From assembly GCF_030719035.1 (NCBI RefSeq), contig NZ_CP132203.1, positions 2,108,001-2,172,000 on the forward strand: a stretch of DNA of 64,000 nucleotides, in the 5' to 3' direction. The position numbers and the translations under genes were made by a program. Numbering within the stretch: position 1 is the stretch's first letter; the number at the start of each line of letters is the position of its first letter. Shown here piece after piece: positions 17,247 through 26,205 of this stretch. The notes beneath the pieces are model-generated. The model saw only the letters and a list, made by a program, of their open reading frames with translations. It did no database searches and was not told where the DNA came from. The stretch comes from Hahella sp. HNIBRBA332 (GTDB taxonomy: Bacteria > Pseudomonadota > Gammaproteobacteria > Pseudomonadales > Oleiphilaceae).

Positions 17247-18548
17247 TTGTATAAATCCTTGGATTTGAGTCGCCTGCCGGTGCTGGAGTCTCACGCTGAC
17301 CTTGCGTTGTTTGACCTGCACCCTGACGCTATTTTCATTCTGGACCTGGATGTGCACGCTTTCTGGTGGGCCAATGCGGCGGGAGTGGCGTTTTGGGGTC
17401 TGGATAACGTCCAGCAGGTGATTGACAAAGACATGTCGGGGGATACCGCCAGCGCGCGTCGCCGCATGCAACAGACCTTCGAAAAAGCGGCGCTGGAAGG
17501 CATATCCGTCGATCCCTGGACCGCCTATCCCAATGAGCAACCCACACGCCTGCATATTCGTCACAAAGCGGTTCTGCTGGGGCCTGAGCGTCATCGCGGC
17601 ACGATTGCTTTTATTTCCGATGGCGGGCCGCCAGGCGACAATCCAGAACAATGCCTGTTCGCGGAAGCGATACATTACACCTCGGTTGCGGTGACCAGTT
17701 TTTCTCTGGATGGACAGCCGTTGTTTGAAAATCCTGCCGCCACCGAACTCTACGGGTATGCGGTGAGAGATGACGCGCCAGCGGGCGTGTCCGTGTTCGA
17801 AAGCCGCTTCCATGACCTTGAGGAAGGGCGGGAAAGACTGCGGCAGGGGCAGGCGCTGCTGGACAGCTCGCAGGATCATTTGATGATCACCCGACGAGGC
17901 ATTCGCAAACATACACTGGATATGCGCATCAGCCGTCATCCCATGACCGGCGAATATGTGATGCTGGTGTCCGAATACGATATCAGCGCCTTGCAGCATG
18001 CGCTGGATGAGTCGGAAAGAGCCCAGTCGGAGTTGAAAAAACTGGCTCATTACGATGCGCTGACTGGCGCGCCCACCGTGCGTTTGTGCAAGGACCGACT
18101 GGGACGCATGATCGCCGTCGCCAAACGCAATGAAGCGATAGCCGCGCTGCTGTTCATCGATCTGGATGGATTCAAGGCGGTGAATGACCAGCACGGCCAT
18201 GACGCCGGCGATGGTCTGTTGAAGGAAGTCGCGTTGCGACTGCAATCTTGCGTGCGCGCTTCTGACACCGTGGGCAGAATCGGTGGCGATGAATTTATTG
18301 TGCTGATCCCGGATCTACAGCAGCGGGAACATGCCGGCGTGGTCGCGCATCAGATTATCAAGACGCTCTCCATGCCAGTGACGGTGACCTCAAACGACGG
18401 CAGTGAAGTGGAAGTGTATATCGGGGCGAGCATTGGCGTGGCGTCGTTTCCCCACAACGGCGACGATCCGGAAGCGCTGCTCCGCAATGCGGATGCGGCG
18501 ATGTACCAGATCAAACGGCAGGGCAAGAATAATTACGGTTACGCTTAA
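17247..18548 (+). CDS. PAS-GGDEF diguanylate cyclase
   Basis: The protein has 433 residues from TTG 17247 with a strong ribosome site (GGAAGGAGGG). Residues about 20-120 and 140-255 look like two PAS-type sensor modules (DAIFILDLDVHAFWWANAAG, AEAIHYTSVAVTSFSLDGQP). Residues about 265-430 are a GGDEF domain with an intact active site (GRIGGDEFIVL) and an RxxD inhibitory site (RASD) five residues before it. The usual N-terminal DxLTGLPNR motif is altered to DALTGAPTVR. It should make cyclic di-GMP. There is no membrane helix, so it is a cytosolic sensor. No EAL domain is present. Confidence 0.9.
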   Translation: MYKSLDLSRLPVLESHADLALFDLHPDAIFILDLDVHAFWWANAAGVAFWGLDNVQQVIDKDMSGDTASARRRMQQTFEKAALEGISVDPWTAYPNEQPTRLHIRHKAVLLGPERHRGTIAFISDGGPPGDNPEQCLFAEAIHYTSVAVTSFSLDGQPLFENPAATELYGYAVRDDAPAGVSVFESRFHDLEEGRERLRQGQALLDSSQDHLMITRRGIRKHTLDMRISRHPMTGEYVMLVSEYDISALQHALDESERAQSELKKLAHYDALTGAPTVRLCKDRLGRMIAVAKRNEAIAALLFIDLDGFKAVNDQHGHDAGDGLLKEVALRLQSCVRASDTVGRIGGDEFIVLIPDLQQREHAGVVAHQIIKTLSMPVTVTSNDGSEVEVYIGASIGVASFPHNGDDPEALLRNADAAMYQIKRQGKNNYGYA

Positions 18549-18591
18549 AGCTTGTTGCAACCCAGGAGAGGATGGCGGCGCAGTCAAAAAA

Positions 18592-18617
18592 ACGCGGCCG
18601 GTAAGGCGCGGCCGCGT
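18592..18617 (-). terminator. Rho-independent terminator after the PLP decarboxylase
   Basis: An 8-bp stem ACGCGGCC/GGCCGCGT is followed on the minus strand by a run of T (the A tract at 18586-18593 on the plus strand). It lies about 95 bases past the decarboxylase stop. It may also stop transcription from the cyclase side. Confidence 0.7.
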
Positions 18618-18710
18618 GAAAAAGGCAGTCATTACACTTGCTTACGACTTAGCATCTGTCTCGAACACTCTATTCGTCTAGCGTCACAGCCTCTGTTGCG
18701 TCGACAGGTG

Positions 18711-20987
18711 TTATTGGCCGCACAAGAGGTTCACTTCTTTTCTCAGTTTCGGCAAAAAGATATCCGTAAAGAAGTTGTATAGCCCCATCTGATCGTGCTC
18801 ATGGGTATAGATCGCCCAGGGATCCAGGATGACGGAGCGTATGCAGGGAATCGCATTTACTTGCTGGGGATTTTCGAACAGGCGCTCGCCCAGGGCGTTC
18901 ATGAAGTCGTCGCCGTAATCATCCCGGTTAAAGGTGGTCATGGATACGAACACCTGATCCGGAGATACCGGCTGCCCCGGCGGCACGCTGAGTTTGTCGA
19001 ACAAGTCATTGTTAAGCTGCAGCGTCCGCTCTAAAGAGCGATCGTTCTTGTCGACGAACACATAGTCCACAATATTCTGGTCGCCTGAGATCTTGCGCAG
19101 GAACGAACTGATTTCCCTGTGTTGCAACAGATCACGCTTGGAGACCTGGCGTTTCCACAACATTTCAGCGATGGCTTTGCGCTGCATCTCCTGGTCTTTG
19201 GGCATCGGATTCAGCAGCACCAGATCGAACTTGTCGTCAGGGAAGGCGATGTCCATGGTCGCCAGATACAGGTAGAACAACTTCGAGTTCAACATGCTCT
19301 GGTTGATGATATGGCCATAGCCGCGCTTGTCTGGACGGATAGTCTGATGGCTGAGGTAAACCGCCGTCGCCGCCGCGCCGGGCTTGGAGCCTTCCAGACC
19401 GGACTCGCCGATATTGCGGGTGTTGATGCTGTCGCTGTCGCCTTCGGAACTGATGTAAGGCGCGCTGAAGCTCAGCAGGTTGATGATTTTTTCGTTGCGG
19501 TAAGTCAGGCTGCCCGCCGGATAGGGGATATATCCCATTTTGTGCGGATCAATGGTGGCGCTGTCGCAACGATGGACATGAGCCATGCTGTCGTAGACGG
19601 ACTGGCGGAACCAAGCGTCGCTGTTGTCGAACTGATCCGTTGGCAAATTGCCTTGTTGCGGCTCGGAACCCATCTCAAAGGGCTTGCGGATACAGGCCAT
19701 GAAGTAGCCGCCCCAGGCGCCGTCAGTATGCACCGCATACTCGAATGGCTCCGCGTCGCGCCGGAAGTCTTCGCGGATCTGCAGAATTTTTTCCACCGGG
19801 TCCACGGCGCCTTCTTCGGTGGAGCCGAATACAGCGACGTTCAGCAGGATGGGCTTTTTGTTCTGCTTACAGGTGTTCAATACGGTCTGCAGCAGATCGG
19901 TTTTCACTCTGCCTTCTTCGTCTACATAAACATTCAACACGGCGTCGTCGCCAATCACGTTGATGTCCGCCATCTGCGCTTCGGTCAAGCCTTTCTGACC
20001 GCCGCCCAGGCCCAGCACGGCGGCTGACTTCACCCAGGAGTAATGCTTGGTGGAGGGCGCAATGATCGCCGGGGCCCTGATGTTTTCCGCCGCCAGATAT
20101 TTGTTTTGGAAGAAAGTCATGCCTCTGGAATTGAGCGAGTAGCCTTCTCCCAGGGTTTTCCAGACGTCCGCTTCGTCCACGTTGAGCAAACCGGCCATTT
20201 TGCCTGGCAGATTCAATGCGTCGTCCTGCATCAGGTTGAGCAGACGCCAGGCGCTGGCGTCGGCGACCCGCTGGCCGTCAGGCAGGGTGAGGCTGTCGCG
20301 GATGGAGGCGTAGGGTTGCCCGTCCTCCAAAGAGTATTTAATGCCCAGCGGCATGTACTTGAGTTCACGGGCGGCCCACACGCTTTCGATGTTGGCGACC
20401 GTGCCGCCGCTGGTGATATGCGACCAGGAACGCGGCTCGGCGGACTCGCTGTCATTCTCCAGCGGACGCACGTTGAAGCCGGCCATTTGCGCGACGTCAT
20501 TAGCGGCGACGATTTCCAGCAATGTCGTCGCCGGCGCGGCTTGCGGCGTGACGTTATTCTGGTTCTGCAGCATGCCGGACAGATAACCGATAATCGCCGG
20601 CAAAGTGATATCCCAGGTCATATGCCCCTGATAGCGCAGACTGGAGAAGGGGACGGAATACTGCGTCAACAGACTGAGAAGATCGTCACTGCGCTGCTCG
20701 ATGTTCTGCAGCGCCTGAATGTACGCATCGGAAGATTTCACTTTATCCGTGATGTATCCGGGATCTTCCGGAAACAGATTGGTGCGCCCTTCTAGGGTTT
20801 TGTCGACAACGGCGCTCAACAACTTCTTCACTACTTCAAGATTTTCGCCTTTCGTGCCCATAAACCAGCCGGCGATGGAGGTGTCGTCCAATAAGGGCGC
20901 GCCAACCAGGCCTTGTTTTAAATGGGATTTAACTTGTTTTAGAACATCGCGTGAGACAAATTTCCTTCTTGGGGAAGTCATTTCCAT
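18711..20987 (-). CDS. Group II PLP-dependent decarboxylase, large form
   Basis: The protein has 758 residues. ATG 20987 has GGAG six bases upstream and is preferred over ATG 21017. The central part is a glutamate/aromatic-amino-acid decarboxylase fold: SHITSGGTVANIESVWAARE, then VHTDGAWGGYF with the cofactor Asp, and the PLP-lysine motif SATIDPHKMGYIPYPAGSL. An N-terminal 140-residue extension and a long C-terminal domain make it much larger than standard Gad or Ddc enzymes (about 450-550 residues). Proteins of this size class are annotated only as pyridoxal-dependent decarboxylases. The substrate is unknown. It is monocistronic and divergent from the antiporter gene. Confidence 0.85.
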   Translation of the reverse strand: MEMTSPRRKFVSRDVLKQVKSHLKQGLVGAPLLDDTSIAGWFMGTKGENLEVVKKLLSAVVDKTLEGRTNLFPEDPGYITDKVKSSDAYIQALQNIEQRSDDLLSLLTQYSVPFSSLRYQGHMTWDITLPAIIGYLSGMLQNQNNVTPQAAPATTLLEIVAANDVAQMAGFNVRPLENDSESAEPRSWSHITSGGTVANIESVWAARELKYMPLGIKYSLEDGQPYASIRDSLTLPDGQRVADASAWRLLNLMQDDALNLPGKMAGLLNVDEADVWKTLGEGYSLNSRGMTFFQNKYLAAENIRAPAIIAPSTKHYSWVKSAAVLGLGGGQKGLTEAQMADINVIGDDAVLNVYVDEEGRVKTDLLQTVLNTCKQNKKPILLNVAVFGSTEEGAVDPVEKILQIREDFRRDAEPFEYAVHTDGAWGGYFMACIRKPFEMGSEPQQGNLPTDQFDNSDAWFRQSVYDSMAHVHRCDSATIDPHKMGYIPYPAGSLTYRNEKIINLLSFSAPYISSEGDSDSINTRNIGESGLEGSKPGAAATAVYLSHQTIRPDKRGYGHIINQSMLNSKLFYLYLATMDIAFPDDKFDLVLLNPMPKDQEMQRKAIAEMLWKRQVSKRDLLQHREISSFLRKISGDQNIVDYVFVDKNDRSLERTLQLNNDLFDKLSVPPGQPVSPDQVFVSMTTFNRDDYGDDFMNALGERLFENPQQVNAIPCIRSVILDPWAIYTHEHDQMGLYNFFTDIFLPKLRKEVNLLCGQ

Positions 20988-21268
20988 TACGGGTCTCCGT
21001 TTTATTGTGCTTGACATGCAATGTTGGGGTAATCGCGATATTTAAGGCGGGTGTTTCCTAATCAGAAACAAGCTTGATCAGTACGGCGTGAAATCGTCCA
21101 CTCAGAGACAGCGGTCGCGAGATGGCTATCTTAGTACAGTCAGGGGAATTAGCAACCGGATAAAACAGGGTGAATAACTGCGCTTAAGCGGCCCACTCGC
21201 CCGATTTTTGGAAGTGTCGAAATGGCGTGAGGGGAATGGCGCGAGATAGACGGCGGATCGATTAACGG

Positions 21269-22993
21269 ATGACGATAGAAACCACATACCAGTTTATTTT
21301 CGGCAGCGCCTTGTTAGCGTTGCTGTGCGTGTTCACCAGCGTGCTGTCGCGTCGGCTTGGGGCGCCGTTGTTATTGGTGTTCCTGGTCCTGGGCATGCTG
21401 GCGGGTGAGGACGGTCCCGGAGGCATCAAGTTCGACGATTTCGGCCTGGCGTTTCTGGTGGGCAACCTGGCCTTGGCGGTGATTATTTTTGATGGTGGCC
21501 TGGGCGCGCGGCGGGATACCTTCCGCGTCAGTCTGCGTCCGGCGTTGTCGCTGGCCACGGTAGGCGTCCTGGTGACCGCGGGTTTGACTGGACTGGCCGC
21601 CCACTGGATTCTCGACCTGAGCTGGCGGGAAGGTCTGTTGATTGGCGCTATCGTCGGCTCCACGGACGCGGCGGCGGTGTTCGGCTTATTACGCAGCGCG
21701 GGGCTGGAGTTGAAAGAGCGCACCGGCGCCACCCTGGAAATCGAATCCGGCTCCAATGATCCGATGGCGATATTTCTGACCATCACCCTGGTGCAGTTAA
21801 TCAGCGCCCCTACGGGCAATCCCGGCTGGTCCTTGTTGAGTGAGTTAGCGATTCAAATGGGCCTTGGGCTCGCGGCGGGAGGCGCTGGCGGTTATCTGTT
21901 GTCGTGGCTGCTCAGCCGTTTGCACCTGTCCGCTTCGCTGTACCCGTTGTTGGCGTTGACTGGCGCGCTGAGTCTGTTCGGCGTGACCAACTTAATGGGC
22001 GGCAGCGGTTTTCTTGCGATCTATATCGTGGGCGTGATGATCGGCTCCAAATCGCTGCCTTATGGCGGCGACATTCATCGCTTCCATGACGGGCTGGCCT
22101 GGCTGAGCCAGATCATCATGTTCTTGATGTTGGGACTGTTGATTACGCCCAGTCAAATGACGCCGATTATCGCGCCGGCGGTCGCCATCGCCTTCGTGCT
22201 GATCTTCTTCGCCCGCCCCCTGGCGGTGCTGCTGTCTCTGGCGCCTTTCCACTTTCCATGGCGGGAGCAGGCTTTTATCAGTTGGTGCGGCCTGCGCGGG
22301 GCGGTGCCGATCATACTCGCGCTGTTTCCTTCTCTGGCGGGACTGGAGCATACCCGCATCTACTTTGACCTGGTGTTCTTCGTCGTGCTGATTTCGCTGA
22401 TTCTGCAAGGTTGGACCATAGCGCCCGTCGCCAAATGGCTGCGAGTGGAGCTGCCGCCGCCGGTGAGGGAACCGGAGCATCTGACGCTGAAAATTCCCGA
22501 CTCTCAGGAGAAAGAAGTGTTGCTGTATCAAGTGACGCCGAGCTGTCGCGCATTGGGAATGCAAGGCAAGCAGTTGCCATTGTCTGAAGGCGCACAGTTG
22601 ATCGGCCTGATTCGCCTGGGTGTCCTGCTGGAGGCGCCGGGGGAGCAAAAACTAGCAGTGGATGATTATGTGATGGCGCTGGCCACGGAGGGAAGCAGCG
22701 GCGCTCTGGGGCGGCTTTTCGCTCCTGAACAACCGCTCAACTTGGAGACCAGTCTGTTCTTCGGCGAGTTCGCCATCAATCCCGGAGCCAAACTGGCGGA
22801 TCTGGCGCAACTGTATTGTTTTGACGTGCGGGATAAAGATAGCGCGCTAAGCGTCGCCGACTTTGTGCTCACGCAATTTCACGGCAAGCCGGTGGTGGGG
22901 GACCGGGTGCAACTCGGACCCGTGCAGTTCGTAGTGAAAGAGGTTAAAGACGGTGTTATCACTGCGATTGGGTTGAAACTGGGGCGGACTTGA
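21269..22993 (+). CDS. nhaP2: K+/H+ antiporter of the NhaP2/CvrA type
   Basis: The protein has 574 residues, close to the length of this CPA1 subgroup. About 12 membrane helices (residues 1-400) include GSTDAAAVFGLLRSAGLELKE, a CPA1 ion-site signature, and SWCGLRGAVPIILALFP. The C-terminal cytosolic part resembles a TrkA_C/RCK-like domain (residues about 400-490) followed by a CorC/HlyC-type end. It exports K+ in exchange for protons. The ATG at 21269 is the first good start. Confidence 0.9.
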   Translation: MTIETTYQFIFGSALLALLCVFTSVLSRRLGAPLLLVFLVLGMLAGEDGPGGIKFDDFGLAFLVGNLALAVIIFDGGLGARRDTFRVSLRPALSLATVGVLVTAGLTGLAAHWILDLSWREGLLIGAIVGSTDAAAVFGLLRSAGLELKERTGATLEIESGSNDPMAIFLTITLVQLISAPTGNPGWSLLSELAIQMGLGLAAGGAGGYLLSWLLSRLHLSASLYPLLALTGALSLFGVTNLMGGSGFLAIYIVGVMIGSKSLPYGGDIHRFHDGLAWLSQIIMFLMLGLLITPSQMTPIIAPAVAIAFVLIFFARPLAVLLSLAPFHFPWREQAFISWCGLRGAVPIILALFPSLAGLEHTRIYFDLVFFVVLISLILQGWTIAPVAKWLRVELPPPVREPEHLTLKIPDSQEKEVLLYQVTPSCRALGMQGKQLPLSEGAQLIGLIRLGVLLEAPGEQKLAVDDYVMALATEGSSGALGRLFAPEQPLNLETSLFFGEFAINPGAKLADLAQLYCFDVRDKDSALSVADFVLTQFHGKPVVGDRVQLGPVQFVVKEVKDGVITAIGLKLGRT

Positions 22994-23000
22994 TCCGCCC
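22982..23000 (+). terminator. Possible hairpin overlapping the antiporter stop
   Basis: GGGCGGA/TCCGCCC is a perfect 7-bp stem with a 5-base loop spanning the TGA. No T tract follows, so termination activity is uncertain. Confidence 0.35.
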
Positions 23001-23029
23001 GTATGAAGACAGCGTTCGTCTCAATTGTT

Positions 23030-23524
23030 TTAAGGCAGAGGGATTAGCCTGCTGCGATCCGCAGGGGGGAGGTCGTTTATGGAGACGATCTTGAGTCGCC
23101 TTTGTTCTCTATTGGCGATCAGTTCATCCAGGGTGACTTCTGATTTCTCCGGCAATTTCCACATGGCGCCAGTGATCGGGTCCACCACCAGCAAGCCGAT
23201 CAGACCACCCAATAAAATATTGCCGAAATACCATCCATCCAGAGTCGTATTCACTTCGACCTCTTTCTCGTGAAAACCGGCTTTGCTGAAGCGAATTTTG
23301 TATTTCTCGCTGGAGAAATAGCCGCTGCCACTTTGCAACGTCACGGTTTCCGGCGTTGTGCCTGAGTGAATAGCGTCGCCGTTTTTGTTGGTGATGACAA
23401 ACTGAGCCTGGGAAGGGTGGCTTTCAATAGCTAGAGGATAGGAGTTGTCACTCACAATGCTGGCGCATCCGGAGACCAGAATAATGGATGCAGCGCAAAG
23501 CATCAGGGATAATGCGGTTTTCAT
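23030..23524 (-). CDS. PEGA-like outer-membrane lipoprotein
   Basis: This 164-residue protein starts at ATG 23524. The longer in-frame start at 23593 would bury the signal peptide. The lipobox is LVSGC (Cys 20), and +2 is Ala, which favours outer-membrane sorting. A PEGA-like beta domain follows (SYPLAIESHPSQAQFVITNK, YKIRFSKAGFHEKEVEV). A hydrophobic glycine-rich stretch (YFGNILLGGLIGLLVVDPIT) is typical of this lipoprotein group. Function unknown. Convergent with the antiporter gene. Confidence 0.8.
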   Translation of the reverse strand: MKTALSLMLCAASIILVSGCASIVSDNSYPLAIESHPSQAQFVITNKNGDAIHSGTTPETVTLQSGSGYFSSEKYKIRFSKAGFHEKEVEVNTTLDGWYFGNILLGGLIGLLVVDPITGAMWKLPEKSEVTLDELIANREQRRLKIVSINDLPPADRSRLIPLP

Positions 23525-23867
23525 AATCGCCTCCGATGTCTCGACGAAGACTGTAATTGGAAGCGACGCTCCATGTCGGTTATGAGGTCCCATTCGCTAT
23601 CCCGAAACGCAGGAACCGCGCCACTTCGTCGGCTCCCTTATACACCCATGATTTACTAGGGTTATTACTCTCCCAGGTAAGACGCGCTGCCAAAGAAAGG
23701 GCCGCCATTATCGTATGTAGCGGCGTCAGGCGCCGGCGTAGCCGACATTGAGTGTCGAAACAGGGCATGGGATGTCGTTGGGTTCCGTGGATTTGGTCTA
23801 ACCTTTGATATAAGGGGAACCTGTTTCTGCAAGAAGGGATGTCGTGCTCATCATTGAGGTGGCCTGA
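23525..23867. other. Divergent intergenic region with operator-like palindrome
   Basis: This stretch separates the lipoprotein gene from the sigma-54 activator gene. It holds the GACA-TGTC palindrome at 23744-23756 and two copies of GGGATGTCGT (23769-23778 and 23836-23845). No gene-like frame is supported. Confidence 0.6.
23744..23756. promoter_or_regulatory. Palindromic operator candidate, copy 1
   Basis: GACATTGAGTGTC, with inverted GACA and TGTC arms, lies 112 bases upstream of the sigma-54 activator start. It matches the element at 25401 at 11 of 13 positions, suggesting that the activator binds its own promoter region. Confidence 0.6.
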
Positions 23868-25352
23868 ATGACGCCATTGACGCTTCCTTCTCACGAACGG
23901 CGGCTGCTTGAAGGGCTGGCGCGCGCGATTCCGTTAAACCCTTTTGGCGCAGAACGCATACCGCAGTTGGCGGCGTTGGTCGGAGTTTCGCCTCCGGCCT
24001 CGGAAGATGCGCTCGTCGCCTGGCTGGATAAGCGCATCAATGCGTTAAGCGCTATAGGTGGAAATCGTATTAACGACTTTTCCCTGGCGGACCAGACGCT
24101 GGTGACCATGCTGTATCTCTATCGTCAGTATCATCGGGCGTTTCCAGCGCTGGACCGATTAATCTCCGATGAGTTGCATGGCGGAAAGTACGATGCCGCT
24201 TCCCTGGCGGAGATCCGGGATAACCTCGAAAAGCATGGGTTCACTGCCGCGCAGGCGGACCATTATTTGGCGCTGTTCTATCAGTTTCGGCGCACCTTTC
24301 ACTTCATCCTTGACGCGTTGGTGGGCGAAGCTCCCTGCATTAATGAGCTGCGTGCGTCCTTGTGGAACAACATCTTCACCAGCGATCTGATTCTTTATGA
24401 ACGCCACCTGTGCCAGCGTATGCGTGACTTCTCAACGCTGTTATTGGGCGAAACCGGAGTCGGGAAAGGGACTGCCGCGGCGGCGATCGGACGATCTGGA
24501 TACATTCCCTACGACCGCTTTACCGGTAGATTCGTTGAACCCTTACAAGAGACCTTTGTGACGGTGAATCTCTCCCAATTTCCTGAAAGTCTGATTGAGT
24601 CCGCCTTGTTTGGGCATCGCAAAGGAGCCTTTACTGGCGCGATCGCCAACCATGATGGCGTATTCGGACGCTGTAGCGCATACGGCGTTTTGTTTCTAGA
24701 TGAGATAGGCGAGCTGGGCGTATCCATTCAGATCAAGCTGCTGCAGGTGTTGCAGGAGCGGTGTTACACGCCGCTGGGCAGTCAGCAGGCGCAGCAATTC
24801 AGCGGCAGAGTCATCGCCGCCGCTAATCGACCGTTGCAGGAATTGCGAGCAGGAGGGTTGCGGGATGATTTCTATCATCGTCTGTGTTCGGATGTCATTA
24901 TCCTTCCACCCTTGCGACAGCGTCTTCAGGAGCATCCTGGAGAAATGGCGCTGCTGGTTGACCTGACATTGCAACGGCTGCTTGGTGAACAGGATAGTAA
25001 GCTGAGCGCTTATGTACAGGATGCTCTCCATCGGGATGTTCCTGAGACGTACGGCTGGCCCGGTAATGTCCGCGAGTTGGAGCAGGCGGTCAGGCGAATT
25101 CTGTTGACGGGGCGCTATGTTAGCGTCAGCGGTAAAGCCGAGACAGAGTCCGCGGCGGCGACAGTCTCAAGCAGCATTCCCCGTCTACAAGAGGCATTCC
25201 GGCAGGGCTCCCTCACGGCCTCCGAGTTGCAGGCGGAGTATTGCGCGCATTTGTATCGACAGCTGGGAGGCTATCAAGAGGTGGCGCGCAGAACGGGTCT
25301 GGATTGGCGCACCGTAAAGCGCTACGTGCAGGAGGCAGAAGGTGGATGCTAG
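23868..25352 (+). CDS. Sigma-54-dependent transcriptional activator
   Basis: The protein has 494 residues. Residues 1-185 are an unrecognised helical sensor domain with no receiver, GAF or PAS signature. Residues about 188-425 are the AAA+ domain: Walker A GETGVGKG at 194-201, the sigma-54 contact GAFTGA at 253-258, Walker B VLFLDEIGEL and the arginine-finger region LRDDFYHRLCSD. The C-terminus carries a helix-turn-helix (GGYQEVARRTGLDWRTVKRYV). With no phosphorylation domain, it is probably controlled by a ligand or a protein partner. The three enzyme genes downstream are behind a sigma-54 promoter, making them the obvious target. No divergent kinase is present. Confidence 0.93.
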   Translation: MTPLTLPSHERRLLEGLARAIPLNPFGAERIPQLAALVGVSPPASEDALVAWLDKRINALSAIGGNRINDFSLADQTLVTMLYLYRQYHRAFPALDRLISDELHGGKYDAASLAEIRDNLEKHGFTAAQADHYLALFYQFRRTFHFILDALVGEAPCINELRASLWNNIFTSDLILYERHLCQRMRDFSTLLLGETGVGKGTAAAAIGRSGYIPYDRFTGRFVEPLQETFVTVNLSQFPESLIESALFGHRKGAFTGAIANHDGVFGRCSAYGVLFLDEIGELGVSIQIKLLQVLQERCYTPLGSQQAQQFSGRVIAAANRPLQELRAGGLRDDFYHRLCSDVIILPPLRQRLQEHPGEMALLVDLTLQRLLGEQDSKLSAYVQDALHRDVPETYGWPGNVRELEQAVRRILLTGRYVSVSGKAETESAAATVSSSIPRLQEAFRQGSLTASELQAEYCAHLYRQLGGYQEVARRTGLDWRTVKRYVQEAEGGC

Positions 25353-25400
25353 CCAGCGACGCTGATTGGTTTAATCTCTGCACTGGACGTCTGCCTTGCC

Positions 25401-25413
25401 GACACTGAATGTC
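25401..25413. promoter_or_regulatory. Palindromic enhancer (UAS) candidate, copy 2
   Basis: GACACTGAATGTC lies 98 bases upstream of the -24 element at 25511, a usual distance for an activator site of a sigma-54 promoter. It shares the GACA-N5-TGTC layout with the element before the activator gene. Confidence 0.65.
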
Positions 25414-25510
25414 TTTTCCCCTCATTCGTTTTGATCGTATTTCTAAACTCCACCGCTTTAAATTTTAAATAATTCAATAAAAACAATAAGCTAAACCTCA
25501 GTATCAAGAC

Positions 25511-25526
25511 TGGCCCGACGCCTGCA
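25511..25526 (+). promoter_or_regulatory. Sigma-54 (-24/-12) promoter
   Basis: TGGCCCGACGCCTGCA matches the consensus TGGCACG-N4-TTGCW with correct spacing between the invariant GG and GC and two mismatches. Transcription would begin about 12 bases later, near 25538, some 50 bases before the methyltransferase ATG. Confidence 0.75.
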
Positions 25527-25586
25527 ACAGGCACCAGTGCGAACGGCGGAGCGATCCGCAGTATTCAATCTGGACGGGAGAAGGCC

Positions 25587-26192
25587 ATGACATCCCTTAT
25601 CGTGTTTAAAATTCTTTGCTGGTTAATCCTCAGCGTTTTTTTCTACTACGGCTACGACATGAGGCGACGCCCCAACTGGCGCGAGCTGGCTCCAAGTATC
25701 AGCACCCGAGTCATGAAAAGCGCAGCTTTGGCTTTGGGCGTCATACTTGTGACGGCAATCGCTTGTCTCAGTCAATTGAAGGCGACGGACTATGCCGCAT
25801 TTCTGTGTTTTCTGATTGGCGCCTTGTTGGTTTGTCAGGCGAAAACAGAACTGGAGAAGAACCATGCTTTCACCTGGACCGGCTATGTCTTGTGCAAGCC
25901 GCACCTGGTTACCTCGGGCATCTACGCATGGTTGCGTCATCCTCTGTATGCAGGCGTATATCTGGTGGAGATCGGTGGGGCCCTGGTTGTTCTTCCTCAC
26001 GCCTCAGAATGGTTTCCACACGCCCATTTCGCAGTAAGTCTTGGTCTGTCGCTGGCGCTGCTATACGCCATGTTTTTCAATTTGCTGCAGGCCACTCGTG
26101 AATCCCGGTTTTTGTCGCAGGTCTTTGGCGAGGAGTACCTGCGGTACGCCTCTCGGGTAAGAGCGTTTCTTCCCATTTCCAAAGGTCGTTAG
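25587..26192 (+). CDS. Isoprenylcysteine-carboxyl/phospholipid-type membrane methyltransferase
   Basis: The protein has 201 residues with four to five membrane helices. It carries the ICMT/PEMT signature: LVTSGIYAWLRHPLYAG, then RESRFLSQVFGEEYLRYASR and RVRAFLP at the end. These enzymes use SAM to methylate lipid-like or membrane-embedded substrates. It is first in the sigma-54-driven operon, with a 13-base gap to the next gene, so the product of the pathway may be a methylated lipophilic molecule. The actual substrate is unknown. Confidence 0.85.
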   Translation: MTSLIVFKILCWLILSVFFYYGYDMRRRPNWRELAPSISTRVMKSAALALGVILVTAIACLSQLKATDYAAFLCFLIGALLVCQAKTELEKNHAFTWTGYVLCKPHLVTSGIYAWLRHPLYAGVYLVEIGGALVVLPHASEWFPHAHFAVSLGLSLALLYAMFFNLLQATRESRFLSQVFGEEYLRYASRVRAFLPISKGR

Positions 26193-26205
26193 AGGAGGGC
26201 TGGTT

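Noticed and set aside
19119..20795. Two long plus-strand frames opposite the PLP decarboxylase
   Set aside because: Antisense to a gene with intact catalytic motifs; composition reflects codon bias on the other strand.
23819..23836. Possible sigma-54 promoter for the activator gene
   Set aside because: The GG and GC pair is one base too far apart, so the -24/-12 match is not acceptable.
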